Assembly (NCBI RefSeq): GCF_009933335.1
Contig: NZ_MAEL01000032.1
Coordinates: forward strand, 50,426 to 114,425
Origin: Candidatus Enterococcus willemsii
GTDB lineage: Bacteria; Bacillota; Bacilli; Lactobacillales; Enterococcaceae
DNA length: 64,000 nucleotides
Direction of reading: 5' to 3'
Shown here piece by piece: positions 1-7,548 of this stretch (its first letter is position 1; each line of letters opens with the position of its first letter). The translations under genes and the position numbers were made by a program. The notes below the pieces were generated by a model. The model was not told where the DNA came from, ran no database searches, and saw only the letters and a list, made by a program, of their open reading frames with translations.

Positions 1-18
1 ATTCGCTTTCCTTTTTTA

Positions 19-582
19 CTATCTGTCACGCAAGGCAACAGGTTTGTCTAAAATCTCTTTGTAAATCATCGCCTGAGCTAAATTTTTCTTTTCTAATGTA
101 AAGCTTTTGGTTTTAGCTTTTTTGACTGAAGCAACTTTTGGTTTAGGTGGCGATGGCGAAACTTGTAAAGTAGTTGTTGCTTCACGAGCTTCTCGTTCCG
201 CTAAAATTCGTTGCTTGGTTGCTTCTTGCTGTTGTTTTTGCTCAGCAGAGAGGTGCTTTTTTTGGACAACATGTTGATTGCGTTTCGGAATGTTCTGTTG
301 TTCTCTGACATCATCGGCTAATGATTGAATCTCTTGTTTTAATTCTGTAAAGAGTGCTTTCTTTGTTTGTGGTTGTTGTGACTTTGTTGATTGTGCCTGT
401 TCGTGATTACGTGGTGCATATTGTGGCGCACGAGTTACTTGCGTGTTGTGACGCTGTATCTTTTGATTGCGTCTTCGACTAGCTTGGACTGCTCGTAAAA
501 TAAGCGCAACAATAATAACAACTGGCACAATACTAAATAAGAAACTAAACAACAATGAAATAATGATATACATAGGAATCAC
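19..582 (-). CDS. Small membrane-anchored hypothetical protein downstream of floA
   Basis: A 187-residue protein with one strongly hydrophobic N-terminal segment (about residues 4-30) followed by a basic, Gln/Lys-rich cytoplasmic tail with no recognisable catalytic motif. The tail is low in complexity (runs of Q, K, R) and is probably largely disordered or helical. The GTG start at 582 overlaps the floA stop codon by four bases, so the two genes are translationally coupled; an ATG at 573 is an alternative start. Position after nfeD and floA recalls the yqeZ-yqfA-yqfB order of Bacillus, so a role at flotillin membrane domains is plausible, but this is inferred from neighbourhood only. The gene is complete within the window and ends 18 bases from its edge. 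Confidence 0.75.
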   Translation of the reverse strand: MIPMYIIISLLFSFLFSIVPVVIIVALILRAVQASRRRNQKIQRHNTQVTRAPQYAPRNHEQAQSTKSQQPQTKKALFTELKQEIQSLADDVREQQNIPKRNQHVVQKKHLSAEQKQQQEATKQRILAEREAREATTTLQVSPSPPKPKVASVKKAKTKSFTLEKKNLAQAMIYKEILDKPVALRDR

Positions 583-1586
583 GCTTCTTCATCTGAAGAG
601 TCTGCTTGTTCAGAAATTGCCGTTCTCATTTCTGTGTCGGCATTAACATTTTGCATTTTGTAATAGTCCATCACACCTAAATTCCCACTGCGTAATGCTT
701 CTGCCATTGCCAATGGTACTTCCGCTTCGGCTTCCACAACTTTCGCTTGCATTTTTTGGACTTCGGCACGCATTTCTTGTTCTTGGGCAATCGCCATTGA
801 ACGACGTTCTTCCGCTTTAGCTTGCGCAATGTTTTTATCCGCTTCGGCTTGGTCTGTTTGTAATTGTGCACCGATGTTCCGTCCGACATCAACGTCTGCA
901 ATATCAATCGATAGAATTTCAAAGGCAGTTCCTGAATCAAGTCCTTTACTTAAAACGGTTTTGGAAATTGAATCGGGATTTTCTAACACTTCCGCATGGA
1001 GTGCAGAGGAACCTACCGTTGTAACAATCCCTTCACCAACACGAGCGATGATGGTATCTTCGCCGGCACCACCAACTAAGCGTTCGATATTTGCACGAAC
1101 AGTAACTTTGGCTTTAACGATGATTTCAATCCCGTTTTTAGCTACAGCTGCAATTTTTGGTGTTTCGATAACTTTTGGGTTAACGGATACTTGTACCGCT
1201 TCAAATACATCACGACCAGCTAAATCAATCGCTGCCGCTTTTTCAAATTCCAAGTCAATATCTGCACGTTGTGATGCAATGAGTGCATCAATAACACGGT
1301 TTACATTCCCTCCAGCAAGGTAATGTGCTTCTAACTGATTGGTTGAAAGTACTAAGCCAGCTTTGGTTGCTTTGATTAATGGCTGAATAATTTTTTGAGG
1401 GTTGACGCGTCGTAAACGCATTCCGATTAATGTACCAATACTTACTTTTACGCCTGAAAAGTAAGCTGTAATCCACAGTCCAACAGGGACAAATCGTAAA
1501 AATATTGTCAGGGCTACTAAGACAACAACTGCTGCAATTATTAGACCAATAATACCGCTGTCAAATCCTTCTTGTGTTGTATACAT
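579..1586 (-). CDS. floA: Flotillin-like protein FloA
   Basis: A 335-residue protein matching the FloA/YqfA family in length and layout. An N-terminal hydrophobic hairpin or membrane segment lies at about residues 10-32, an SPFH-type domain follows to about residue 200, and an Ala/Glu/Gln-rich coiled coil ([20 protein letters not shown] region, about 250-300) precedes a short acidic tail. FloA oligomerises in the membrane and organises functional microdomains that host signalling, secretion and wall-synthesis proteins. It sits three bases after nfeD, the usual partner, and overlaps the next small membrane-protein gene, so the three form one operon. The ATG at 1586 is preceded by a GGTGAT ribosome site. 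Long reading frames on the opposite strand are shadows. Confidence 0.95.
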   Translation of the reverse strand: MYTTQEGFDSGIIGLIIAAVVVLVALTIFLRFVPVGLWITAYFSGVKVSIGTLIGMRLRRVNPQKIIQPLIKATKAGLVLSTNQLEAHYLAGGNVNRVIDALIASQRADIDLEFEKAAAIDLAGRDVFEAVQVSVNPKVIETPKIAAVAKNGIEIIVKAKVTVRANIERLVGGAGEDTIIARVGEGIVTTVGSSALHAEVLENPDSISKTVLSKGLDSGTAFEILSIDIADVDVGRNIGAQLQTDQAEADKNIAQAKAEERRSMAIAQEQEMRAEVQKMQAKVVEAEAEVPLAMAEALRSGNLGVMDYYKMQNVNADTEMRTAISEQADSSDEEA

Positions 1587-1589
1587 GTG

Positions 1590-2210
1590 TTAATCATCAC
1601 CTTCCGTAAATTTTCTAACTAAAATTTTGGTTCCTTGAATTTTTTCAATAATAATTGAAGTGTGAATATCAATCAGTCCTTCCGCACTTAAAACATCATA
1701 TAAAGGACTCGCATCACCAAATGTCGCTTTTCCGGAAGGACGTAATGGGGTTTGTGCTTCGCCAATTAGTCCAGGGTATAAAACGACTTGATTGTCCTCG
1801 GCTAATACTTCATTATCTGGCGGTAAATCGGTTTTTAAAACAAATTGACTAACACCAGCCAGTGTATAACCATTGCGTACAAGAAAGACAATGACAGCAG
1901 CTACACTGATGATTGCCATACTTAAGTCACGTACTGTTTGAAAAATATCGCCAGTCGTATAGTAAAGTCCGAGAGCGAGTAAAATACCGCCAAGCACACC
2001 AACAAAACCAAATCCAGGAATGAGGACTTCAAAAAGGACAAGCAATAAACCAGCACTAAATAAAATAAAGGGCAACCATTGTTCTAACCCGAGTAGATCA
2101 AAGTAGAAATAAAAACTGACTAGTGTAACGAGCGTTCCGGTTTTGGTCCATGAAGTCAGCAGTGCACAAGCAAGACCAACAAACCCGAGTGCAAGTAACA
2201 AGCCTTCCAT
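1590..2210 (-). CDS. NfeD-family membrane protein, short form
   Basis: A 206-residue membrane protein with about four hydrophobic segments (residues 3-20, 25-45, 47-85 and 95-115) and a soluble C-terminal beta-rich region (about 140-205) fitting the NfeD OB-fold domain. It has the short architecture: the ClpP-like serine protease domain found at the N terminus of long NfeD proteins such as Bacillus YqeZ is missing. NfeD proteins accompany SPFH/flotillin genes and are thought to help assemble or position the flotillin platform. It is the first gene of the nfeD-floA operon, with a good ribosome site (AGGAGG) before the ATG at 2210 and a promoter just upstream. Confidence 0.88.
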   Translation of the reverse strand: MEGLLLALGFVGLACALLTSWTKTGTLVTLVSFYFYFDLLGLEQWLPFILFSAGLLLVLFEVLIPGFGFVGVLGGILLALGLYYTTGDIFQTVRDLSMAIISVAAVIVFLVRNGYTLAGVSQFVLKTDLPPDNEVLAEDNQVVLYPGLIGEAQTPLRPSGKATFGDASPLYDVLSAEGLIDIHTSIIIEKIQGTKILVRKFTEGDD

Positions 2211-2249
2211 AAAAATAACCTCCTTTTTTATTTTGCCTTTCTAATAGTA

Positions 2250-2278
2250 ATCATATCATTTTCTTGACGCCTTGTCAT
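2250..2278 (-). promoter_or_regulatory. Promoter of nfeD-floA
   Basis: On the minus strand ATGACA (2273-2278) and TATGAT (2250-2255) are separated by 17 bases and lie about 40 bases before the nfeD start. Sequence match only. Confidence 0.55.
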
Positions 2279-2343
2279 ACTGCTAGGGTAGGATATTTAT
2301 TGAGATAATAAGGAAATAGACGAGTATTCTTTCTGATAAAACA

Positions 2344-2396
2344 AAAACATCGAAGAGACAACATATTAATGTGTCTCTTCGATGTTCATTTTTTGA
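2344..2396. terminator. Strong hairpin terminator, probably bidirectional
   Basis: A perfect 15-base-pair inverted repeat (AACATCGAAGAGACA, 2346-2360, with its complement at 2372-2386) has an 11-base loop. It is flanked by A-rich sequence on the left and a T run on the right, so it could stop transcription either way. It isolates rpmB from nfeD. Confidence 0.8.
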
Positions 2397-2398
2397 TA

Positions 2399-2430
2399 GA
2401 AAAAAACCGCTCGTAGTCGAACGGTTGGTC
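2399..2430 (-). terminator. rpmB terminator
   Basis: On the minus strand AACCGTTCG pairs with CGAGCGGTT (one G-U pair) over a four-base loop and is followed by seven T. It lies about 15 bases after the rpmB stop codon. Confidence 0.85.
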
Positions 2431-2444
2431 AATTGTGTTTTTAA

Positions 2445-2633
2445 TTAAACGCGCTCAACTTTTCCAGATTTCAAAGCACGAGTTGAAACCCAAACTTTTT
2501 TAGGTTTTCCGTCGATTAATACGCGAACTTTTTGCAAGTTAGGTTTAACAGTACGTTTTGAAGCGTTCATTGCGTGAGAACGGTTATTACCACTTGATGT
2601 TTTACGACCAGTAAAGTAGCAAACTTTTGCCAT
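2445..2633 (-). CDS. rpmB: 50S ribosomal protein L28
   Basis: A 62-residue basic protein with the L28 family signature: [11 protein letters not shown] at the N terminus, the SHAMNASKR stretch in the first half, and the central NLQKVRV strand. L28 binds 23S rRNA near the exit-site side of the large subunit. Length and sequence are normal for Firmicutes, and it is the Cys-poor (zinc-free) form. The gene stands alone, diverging from the gls24-fakA operon as rpmB does from yloU in Bacillus. The ATG at 2633 has an AGGAGG ribosome site and a matching promoter; two hairpin terminators follow. Confidence 0.98.
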   Translation of the reverse strand: MAKVCYFTGRKTSSGNNRSHAMNASKRTVKPNLQKVRVLIDGKPKKVWVSTRALKSGKVERV

Positions 2634-2692
2634 TGTTTATTTCCTCCTTTGCCTTGATGTTGGAGCGCTAAAAATCGGCTCATACTAATTGA

Positions 2693-2720
2693 ATTTATCA
2701 TAAATTTCATTTATTTGCAA
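2693..2720 (-). promoter_or_regulatory. rpmB promoter
   Basis: On the minus strand TTGCAA (2715-2720) and TAAATT (2693-2698) are 16 bases apart, about 60 bases upstream of the rpmB start. Confidence 0.6.
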
Positions 2721-2739
2721 GTACATTTTTTTTCATTTA

Positions 2740-2856
2740 TTGACTTTTTTGTAAGAACATTGTAAATTAGATAGGGTTTTAAACTCGTAGCGTGATAGAT
2801 TTGTGGCGTGTTTTAGTAGCTCTCTTCTTTTATTTATAGGGTAGCTATGTTAAAAT
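2740..2856 (+). promoter_or_regulatory. Candidate promoters of gls24-fakA
   Basis: Two candidates are visible. TTGACT (2740-2745) and TAAATT (2763-2768) are 17 bases apart. Closer to the gene, an extended -10 element TGTTAAAAT (2848-2856) would start a leader of about 145 bases carrying the RNA-like element at 2889-2984. The second matches the extended -10 layout seen before plsX, so I favour it. Confidence 0.5.
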
Positions 2857-2888
2857 ACTATAGAAGAAAATAGACGAAAGGTCTGTTA

Positions 2889-2984
2889 AGGATGCCAGTT
2901 TTACTAAACTGCAATCAAAGTGAGTAAAATGGTATACGGCGTTCCGATCGAATTAAAATTTTGTAAACAAAAATTTTACTACAC
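2889..2984 (+). promoter_or_regulatory. Structured leader element, copy A (before gls24-fakA)
   Basis: This copy holds GGATGCCAGTT, a stem and TATACGG (2933-2939). CCA (2895-2897) plus TTTTACT (2899-2905) pairs with AGTAAAA (2923-2929) plus TGG (2930-2932), leaving G2898 as a single bulge. A second hairpin follows: AAAATTTTG at 2955-2963 with CAAAAATTTT at 2968-2977. The ribosome site of gls24 comes 20 bases later. The same arrangement occurs twice before plsX with compensating changes in the stem, which supports an RNA structure. Function and ligand are unknown; linkage to fatty-acid genes is the only clue. Confidence 0.7.
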
Positions 2985-3008
2985 TATAAGGAACAAGGAG
3001 GCTTTATC

Positions 3009-3371
3009 ATGGCTGTAAAAATTAAAACATCATCCGGTACAATCGAAATTTCTAACGAGGTTATCGCAACTGTCGTTGGCGGTGCAGCAACTGATGTATT
3101 CGGAGTTGTTGGTATGGCAAGTAAAAATCAAATTAAAGATAACATCAATGAAATATTGCGCAAAGAAAACTTTTCTCGCGGCGTCGTTGTACGTCAAGAA
3201 GAAAATGGCATTGCAGTAGATGTCTACACCATCGTCAGCTACGGAACGAAAATTTCTGAAGTATCTCGCAACGTTCAAGAAAAAGTGAAATACAATCTTG
3301 AAACAATGTTAGGTGTCGTAGCGAATTCAGTGAACGTCTTTGTTCAGGGTGTGCGCGTATTGCCGGATTAG
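3009..3371 (+). CDS. Asp23/Gls24 family protein (YloU-like)
   Basis: A 120-residue alkaline-shock (Asp23/Gls24) family protein. The family pattern is visible: GTIEISNEVIATVVGGAA near the N terminus, the GVVVRQEENGIAVDVY strand pair, and a helix ending in NVQEKV with a C-terminal VNVFVQGVRV strand. It is the YloU-type member that directly precedes the fatty acid kinase gene in many Firmicutes; its biochemical role is not established. The start at 3009 has a perfect AGGAGG ribosome site. The RNA-like leader element lies immediately upstream, and fakA begins 49 bases after the stop, so the two are cotranscribed. Confidence 0.93.
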   Translation: MAVKIKTSSGTIEISNEVIATVVGGAATDVFGVVGMASKNQIKDNINEILRKENFSRGVVVRQEENGIAVDVYTIVSYGTKISEVSRNVQEKVKYNLETMLGVVANSVNVFVQGVRVLPD

Positions 3372-3420
3372 GCAGACAACACGCTGTTATGCAGCGGTTG
3401 ATCATAAGGAGGATTTATCA

Positions 3421-5085
3421 GTGAAAGTAACGAATATTAGCGCAGGTCAGTTCCAAGAAATGGTTCAAGCTGGCGCCAATCGTCTACAAACAAATGCAGA
3501 ATTTGTTAACTCATTAAATGTATTTCCCGTTCCCGATGGAGATACAGGAACAAATATGAACTTGTCAATGACAAGTGGAGCAAAAGCAGTAGCTGATGCT
3601 TCATCAGAAAAAGTAGGCGAATTAGCTACAGGATTATCAAAAGGTTTATTAATGGGCGCACGAGGAAACTCTGGCGTTATTTTGTCTCAATTATTCCGAG
3701 GATTTGCTAAACAAATTCCTGATGTTGAAACATTGGAAGCGACAGATTTAGCCAAAGCATTTTCACGTGGGGTTGAAACAGCATATAAAGCTGTGATGAA
3801 ACCTGTGGAAGGTACAATTTTAACAGTTGCTCGTGTCGCTGCCGAGTTTGGTGAGCGCAAAGCAGCAGAAACAGATGATTGTGTAGAAGTGATGACGGCA
3901 GTTGTCAAAGGTGCAAAGCGTGCCTTAGCTAAAACACCAGATTTGTTGCCTGTTTTAAAAGAAGTAGGGGTTGTCGATAGTGGCGGTCAAGGGCTATTAT
4001 TTATTTATGAAGGCTTTTTGAGCGCATTGAACGGCGATTATGTATTAGAAGAAAACTTTGTCACACCAGCAGCGATGGAAGAAATGGTCAATGCTGAACA
4101 TCATCGTAGTGTTCAAGGTCAATTAGCAACCGAAGATATTCATTTTGGTTACTGTACTGAAATTATGGTGAAAATTGGCGAAGGTCCAACGGTAGATAGT
4201 AAATTCGATTACGATACATTCCGTAACTATTTAAATGAACTCGGGGACTCTTTGTTAGTCGTAAATGACGATGAAATTATTAAAGTTCATGTTCATACTG
4301 AACATCCTGGTGAAGTGATGAATTACGGTCAAAAGTTTGGTTCATTAGTGAAAATTAAAGTTGATAATATGCGTCTACAACACGAAACTTTATTGGAAAA
4401 CGATGCACCAAAAGAAAAACAACCACGTGTACCTTATGCAATTATTGCGATTGCTGCTGGTAGTGGGGTGCAACAATTATTTACCAGTCTAGGCGCTGCC
4501 CATGTTATTAGTGGTGGCCAAACAATGAATCCAAGTACAGAAGATATTGTGAAAGCAATTGAGCAAGTCAATGCCGATCAAGTAATCATTTTACCAAATA
4601 ATAAAAATATCTTTATGGCAGCTGATCAAGCAGCAGAAGTCGCAGATATCCCAGTAGTGGTTGTTCCTTCACGCACAATTTCTGAAGGGATGACAGCAAT
4701 GTTAGCCTTTAATGATCAAGTGACGTTAGCTGAGAACAAAGAAGCAATGACTGAGATGTTAGCAAGTGTAGTTAGCGGTTCGGTCACTCACGCCATTCGT
4801 GATACAAGTATTGATGGCATCACAATCAAAGAAGGTGACTTCTTAGGAATGATCGGTGGTAAAATTGTCGTTTCTAAACCAGATGTCGATGAGGTATCTC
4901 TTGAAACATTGAAACAAATGATTACAGAAGATACTGAAATCGTGACAATTATTATTGGTGAAGAAGGTTCGCAAAAAGCCGCAGAAAAATTAGAAGAATC
5001 ACTATTAGCGATTAATGATGAATTAGAAATTGAAATCCATACAGGAGATCAACCAGTATATCCATACTTATTTGCAGCTGAATAA
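3421..5085 (+). CDS. fakA: Fatty acid kinase catalytic subunit (DAK2 domain, YloV)
   Basis: A 554-residue protein starting at GTG 3421, chosen because AAGGAGG lies eight bases upstream; an earlier in-frame codon at 3340 falls inside the previous gene. The N-terminal DhaL/DAK2 domain carries the metal and nucleotide motif PDGDTGTNM (residues 38-46, with D39 and D41), then GARGNSGVILSQ and GGQGLLFIYEGF. A middle domain follows, and the C-terminal half is a DegV/EDD-like fold (YAIIAIAAGSGV region). FakA phosphorylates fatty acids bound to FakB, giving acyl phosphate for PlsX/PlsY or, through PlsX, acyl-ACP. No fakB is in the window. The same RNA-like leader precedes this operon and plsX, tying the two steps together. 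Confidence 0.95.
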   Translation: MKVTNISAGQFQEMVQAGANRLQTNAEFVNSLNVFPVPDGDTGTNMNLSMTSGAKAVADASSEKVGELATGLSKGLLMGARGNSGVILSQLFRGFAKQIPDVETLEATDLAKAFSRGVETAYKAVMKPVEGTILTVARVAAEFGERKAAETDDCVEVMTAVVKGAKRALAKTPDLLPVLKEVGVVDSGGQGLLFIYEGFLSALNGDYVLEENFVTPAAMEEMVNAEHHRSVQGQLATEDIHFGYCTEIMVKIGEGPTVDSKFDYDTFRNYLNELGDSLLVVNDDEIIKVHVHTEHPGEVMNYGQKFGSLVKIKVDNMRLQHETLLENDAPKEKQPRVPYAIIAIAAGSGVQQLFTSLGAAHVISGGQTMNPSTEDIVKAIEQVNADQVIILPNNKNIFMAADQAAEVADIPVVVVPSRTISEGMTAMLAFNDQVTLAENKEAMTEMLASVVSGSVTHAIRDTSIDGITIKEGDFLGMIGGKIVVSKPDVDEVSLETLKQMITEDTEIVTIIIGEEGSQKAAEKLEESLLAINDELEIEIHTGDQPVYPYLFAAE

Positions 5086-5113
5086 AAAATAAATGATTTG
5101 CGTATACTATTAA

Positions 5114-5183
5114 GTGGGTACGCAAGAGATAAGTGGTAGAAAGCTCGGTCACCCTCTTAGGAGAGACTGGGCTTTCTCTTTGT
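5114..5183 (+). promoter_or_regulatory. Long hairpin in the recG leader
   Basis: AGAAAGCTCGGTC (5138-5150) pairs with GACTGGGCTTTCT (5165-5177), including G-U pairs. The stem extends outward: GTACGCAAGAGA (about 5118-5129) pairs with TCTCTTTGTAC (5174-5184 region) with a small bulge. The recG ribosome site follows at 5191-5197. There is no clean T run, so it looks more like a leader structure or attenuator than an ordinary terminator. Confidence 0.55.
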
Positions 5184-5203
5184 ACGGAAAAAGGAGGCAG
5201 GAC

Positions 5204-7231
5204 ATGTTACAACAATCCATTCAAGTATTATCTGGTGTAGGAGAAAAACGAGCCAAAGACTTAGCTGATTTGGGGATTGAAACTATCGAACAGTTGTTGT
5301 CGTATTATCCTTTCCGTTACGATGATATTCAAGAACGACAATTGTCTGAAATCCAAGACCAAGAGAAAGTGACGATTAAAGGCGTGGTTGTTTCACCAGC
5401 AGTTGTAAGCCGTTTTGGGTATAAAAAATCACGTCTACAATTTCGAATGATGCAAAATCATGATGTTTTTAGTGTGTCATTCTTTAATCAACCGTATTTA
5501 AAAGATAAAGTAGAAGTGTCTGAGGATATTGCTGTTTATGGCAAATGGGATGCGAAGAAGAAATCATTGTTAGGAATGAAAATTCTTGGCAGCAACAGTG
5601 AAGGCGATTTTGCGCCGATTTACCATGTCAGCAAAGCAGTTCGTCAAGCGACCTTAATTACCTTGATTCGTCAAGCGTTTGATGCATATGGTGCCGAAAT
5701 TGAAGAAAACTTACCGCTTTCTTTGATTGAAAAATATCGACTGTTATCTCGGAAAGAAGCGATGTATGCGATGCATTTTCCAACAGATCGAAAACAGCAT
5801 CATCAAGCAAAACGCCGAGTCGTGTTTGAAGAATTTTTCCTTTTCCAAATGCGAATACAAGGGTTGAAAAAAGCGGAAAAAGCCGAAGTAAACGGTCTAG
5901 CTGTTTTGTATGATGTAGATCGTCTAAAAGAATTTACCCGTTCATTGCCATTTGAATTGACCCATGCTCAAAAACGGGTGACCAACGAAATTTGTCATGA
6001 CTTACGTAGTCCCAAACATATGCAACGCTTGTTACAAGGCGATGTAGGGAGTGGGAAAACAGTTGTTGCAGCCATTGCCTTATATGCCACAGTCACAGCT
6101 GGTTTTCAAGGGGCGCTGATGGTTCCGACAGAAATTTTAGCGCAACAACATATGGAGAGTTTGAATCAGTTATTTGACCCAACCAAGGTTTGTGTGGCAT
6201 TATTGACAGGTTCAACTAAAACGAAAGAACGCCGAGAAATTCTTGAAGCACTGGCTAATGGTGAAATTGACATTATTGTGGGTACGCATGCTTTAATTCA
6301 AGAAGGTGTTGATTTTGCCAATTTAGGTTTGGTTATTACTGATGAGCAGCATCGCTTTGGTGTCAATCAACGCCGCGTATTACGTGAAAAAGGCTTGCAA
6401 CCAGATGTCTTATTTATGACAGCCACACCAATTCCAAGAACCTTAGCGATTACTGCGTATGGTGAAATGGATGTCTCCATTATTGATGAGATGCCTGCAG
6501 GAAGAATTCCAGTAGAAACCCGTTGGATTCAACCACCTCAATTGAATCAAGTGTTGGAATGGACATATAAAGAGTTAAATGCGGGCCATCAAATGTATGT
6601 CATCTGTCCATTAATTGAAGAGTCTGAAATGCTCGATGTCCAAAATGCTGTATCGATTTATGAAGAACTCAAAGAATTTTTCGCTCCTAAGTTTGAAGTA
6701 AGCCTGCTACATGGGAAAATGAAGAACAGTGAGAAAGACGAAATTATGGAAGCTTTCAAAAATAATGAAAGCCAAGTCTTAGTATCAACGACCGTGATTG
6801 AAGTTGGAGTGAACGTTCCGAATGCCACGATGATGTTAATTATTGATGCGGATCGCTTTGGGCTGGCTCAGTTACATCAATTACGTGGTCGTGTAGGTCG
6901 GGGTGCCGAGGCTTCATATTGTGTACTTGTCGCAAATCCTAAAAACGATACTGGGAAAGAACGCATGAAAATCATGACCGAAACAACAAATGGTTTTGTG
7001 GTCAGTGAGAAAGATTTGGAGCTTCGTGGACCTGGCGAGGTTTTCGGATTCCGTCAATCAGGTTTACCTGAGTTTTCAGCGGGCGATTTAGTAGCAGATG
7101 CGCATATTTTAGAAGTAGCTCGTGACGAAGCACAAAACGTATGGCAGATGGAGCAGTGGCAAATTTTACCAGAATATGCCGCCTTAGCGACCTATTTAGA
7201 CCAAGAAAGCGAAAATCAATTCTTTGATTAG
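5204..7231 (+). CDS. recG: ATP-dependent DNA helicase RecG
   Basis: A 675-residue superfamily 2 helicase that remodels stalled replication forks and branch-migrates Holliday junctions. The N-terminal wedge/OB-fold region begins LSGVGEKRAKDLADLG and includes the typical YYPFRYDD stretch. The helicase core shows Walker A GDVGSGKT (about residues 279-286), DEQHRFG as motif II (about 380), TATPIPRTLA as motif III, and STTVIEVGVNVPNA with QLRGRVGRG as motifs V and VI. Length is normal. I chose ATG 5204 because AAGGAGG lies just upstream; the longer reading frame would run through a hairpin. It stands between fakA and plsX as in many Firmicutes, but the fapR gene found there in Bacillus is absent. 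Confidence 0.97.
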   Translation: MLQQSIQVLSGVGEKRAKDLADLGIETIEQLLSYYPFRYDDIQERQLSEIQDQEKVTIKGVVVSPAVVSRFGYKKSRLQFRMMQNHDVFSVSFFNQPYLKDKVEVSEDIAVYGKWDAKKKSLLGMKILGSNSEGDFAPIYHVSKAVRQATLITLIRQAFDAYGAEIEENLPLSLIEKYRLLSRKEAMYAMHFPTDRKQHHQAKRRVVFEEFFLFQMRIQGLKKAEKAEVNGLAVLYDVDRLKEFTRSLPFELTHAQKRVTNEICHDLRSPKHMQRLLQGDVGSGKTVVAAIALYATVTAGFQGALMVPTEILAQQHMESLNQLFDPTKVCVALLTGSTKTKERREILEALANGEIDIIVGTHALIQEGVDFANLGLVITDEQHRFGVNQRRVLREKGLQPDVLFMTATPIPRTLAITAYGEMDVSIIDEMPAGRIPVETRWIQPPQLNQVLEWTYKELNAGHQMYVICPLIEESEMLDVQNAVSIYEELKEFFAPKFEVSLLHGKMKNSEKDEIMEAFKNNESQVLVSTTVIEVGVNVPNATMMLIIDADRFGLAQLHQLRGRVGRGAEASYCVLVANPKNDTGKERMKIMTETTNGFVVSEKDLELRGPGEVFGFRQSGLPEFSAGDLVADAHILEVARDEAQNVWQMEQWQILPEYAALATYLDQESENQFFD

Positions 7232-7238
7232 TGAAGTA

Positions 7239-7247
7239 TGATATACT
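7239..7247 (+). promoter_or_regulatory. Extended -10 promoter of plsX-acpP
   Basis: TGATATACT (7239-7247) fits the extended -10 pattern; no strong -35 is visible. It would start a leader of nearly 300 bases containing both copies of the structured element. Confidence 0.5.
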
Positions 7248-7324
7248 ATGAACGGTCTAAAAAATGTTAGTTTACTAAAAACAACTGAAACTAAGACTTA
7301 CAAATTAATAGAATAAAAAGAACG

Positions 7325-7416
7325 AGGATGTCAGTTCCACTTAACAAAGGTTGTAAACTAGTGGAATGATATACGGAGAGAAAATCAAACGAAAATTTTG
7401 TTAAAAATTTTAATAC
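7325..7416 (+). promoter_or_regulatory. Structured leader element, copy B1 (before plsX)
   Basis: GGATGTCAGTT is followed by a stem of TCA (7331-7333) plus TTCCACT (7335-7341) with AGTGGAA (7360-7366) plus TGA (7367-7369). G7334 is bulged, as in copy A. TATACGG follows at 7370-7376, then an AAAATTTT self-complementary hairpin (7392-7399 with 7404-7411). Compared with copy A, three base pairs change on both strands. A possible 13-codon reading frame starts at ATG 7328, but its ribosome site touches the start codon. Confidence 0.7.
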
Positions 7417-7429
7417 AATAAAAAGAACG

Positions 7430-7521
7430 AGGATGTCAGTTCCACTTAACAAAGGTTGTAAACTAGTGGAATGATATACGGAGAGAGAATCAAACTAAAA
7501 TTTTGTCAAAAATTTTAATAC
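7430..7521 (+). promoter_or_regulatory. Structured leader element, copy B2 (before plsX)
   Basis: Second copy in tandem, 105 bases after B1, with identical stem strands (TTCCACT at 7440-7446 and AGTGGAA at 7465-7471), the bulged G, TATACGG and the AT-rich hairpin. The few differences from B1 lie outside the stem and core. It ends directly before the plsX ribosome site. Two copies in series recall tandem riboswitches, which give a steeper response. Confidence 0.7.
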
Positions 7522-7548
7522 ATTAAAAAGAACGAGGAGTGCTTACAC

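Larger units (their letters stand above)
7312..7537 (+). repeat. 105-bp tandem repeat in the plsX leader
   Basis: Two nearly identical 105-base units (7312-7416 and 7417-7521) are followed by a partial third unit (7522-7537) that supplies the plsX ribosome site (AACGAGG). AACGAGG recurs at 7321, 7426 and 7531, exactly 105 bases apart. A shorter, degenerate copy may precede them (ATGTTAGTTTACT at about 7264 onward, ending in a matching AATAAAAAG). The units differ at only a few positions, so the duplication is recent or is kept uniform. Confidence 0.9.

Noticed and set aside
829..1323. 164-residue plus-strand reading frame opposite floA
   Set aside because: Shadow of the conserved flotillin gene; Ser/Thr-rich composition typical of antisense frames and no ribosome site.
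5100..5203. T-box-like leader before recG
   Set aside because: The hairpin lacks the conserved T-box sequence and recG is not an amino-acid gene.
7381..7395. FabT operator in the plsX leader
   Set aside because: Only a single TCAAA half site is present; no inverted partner at the expected spacing.
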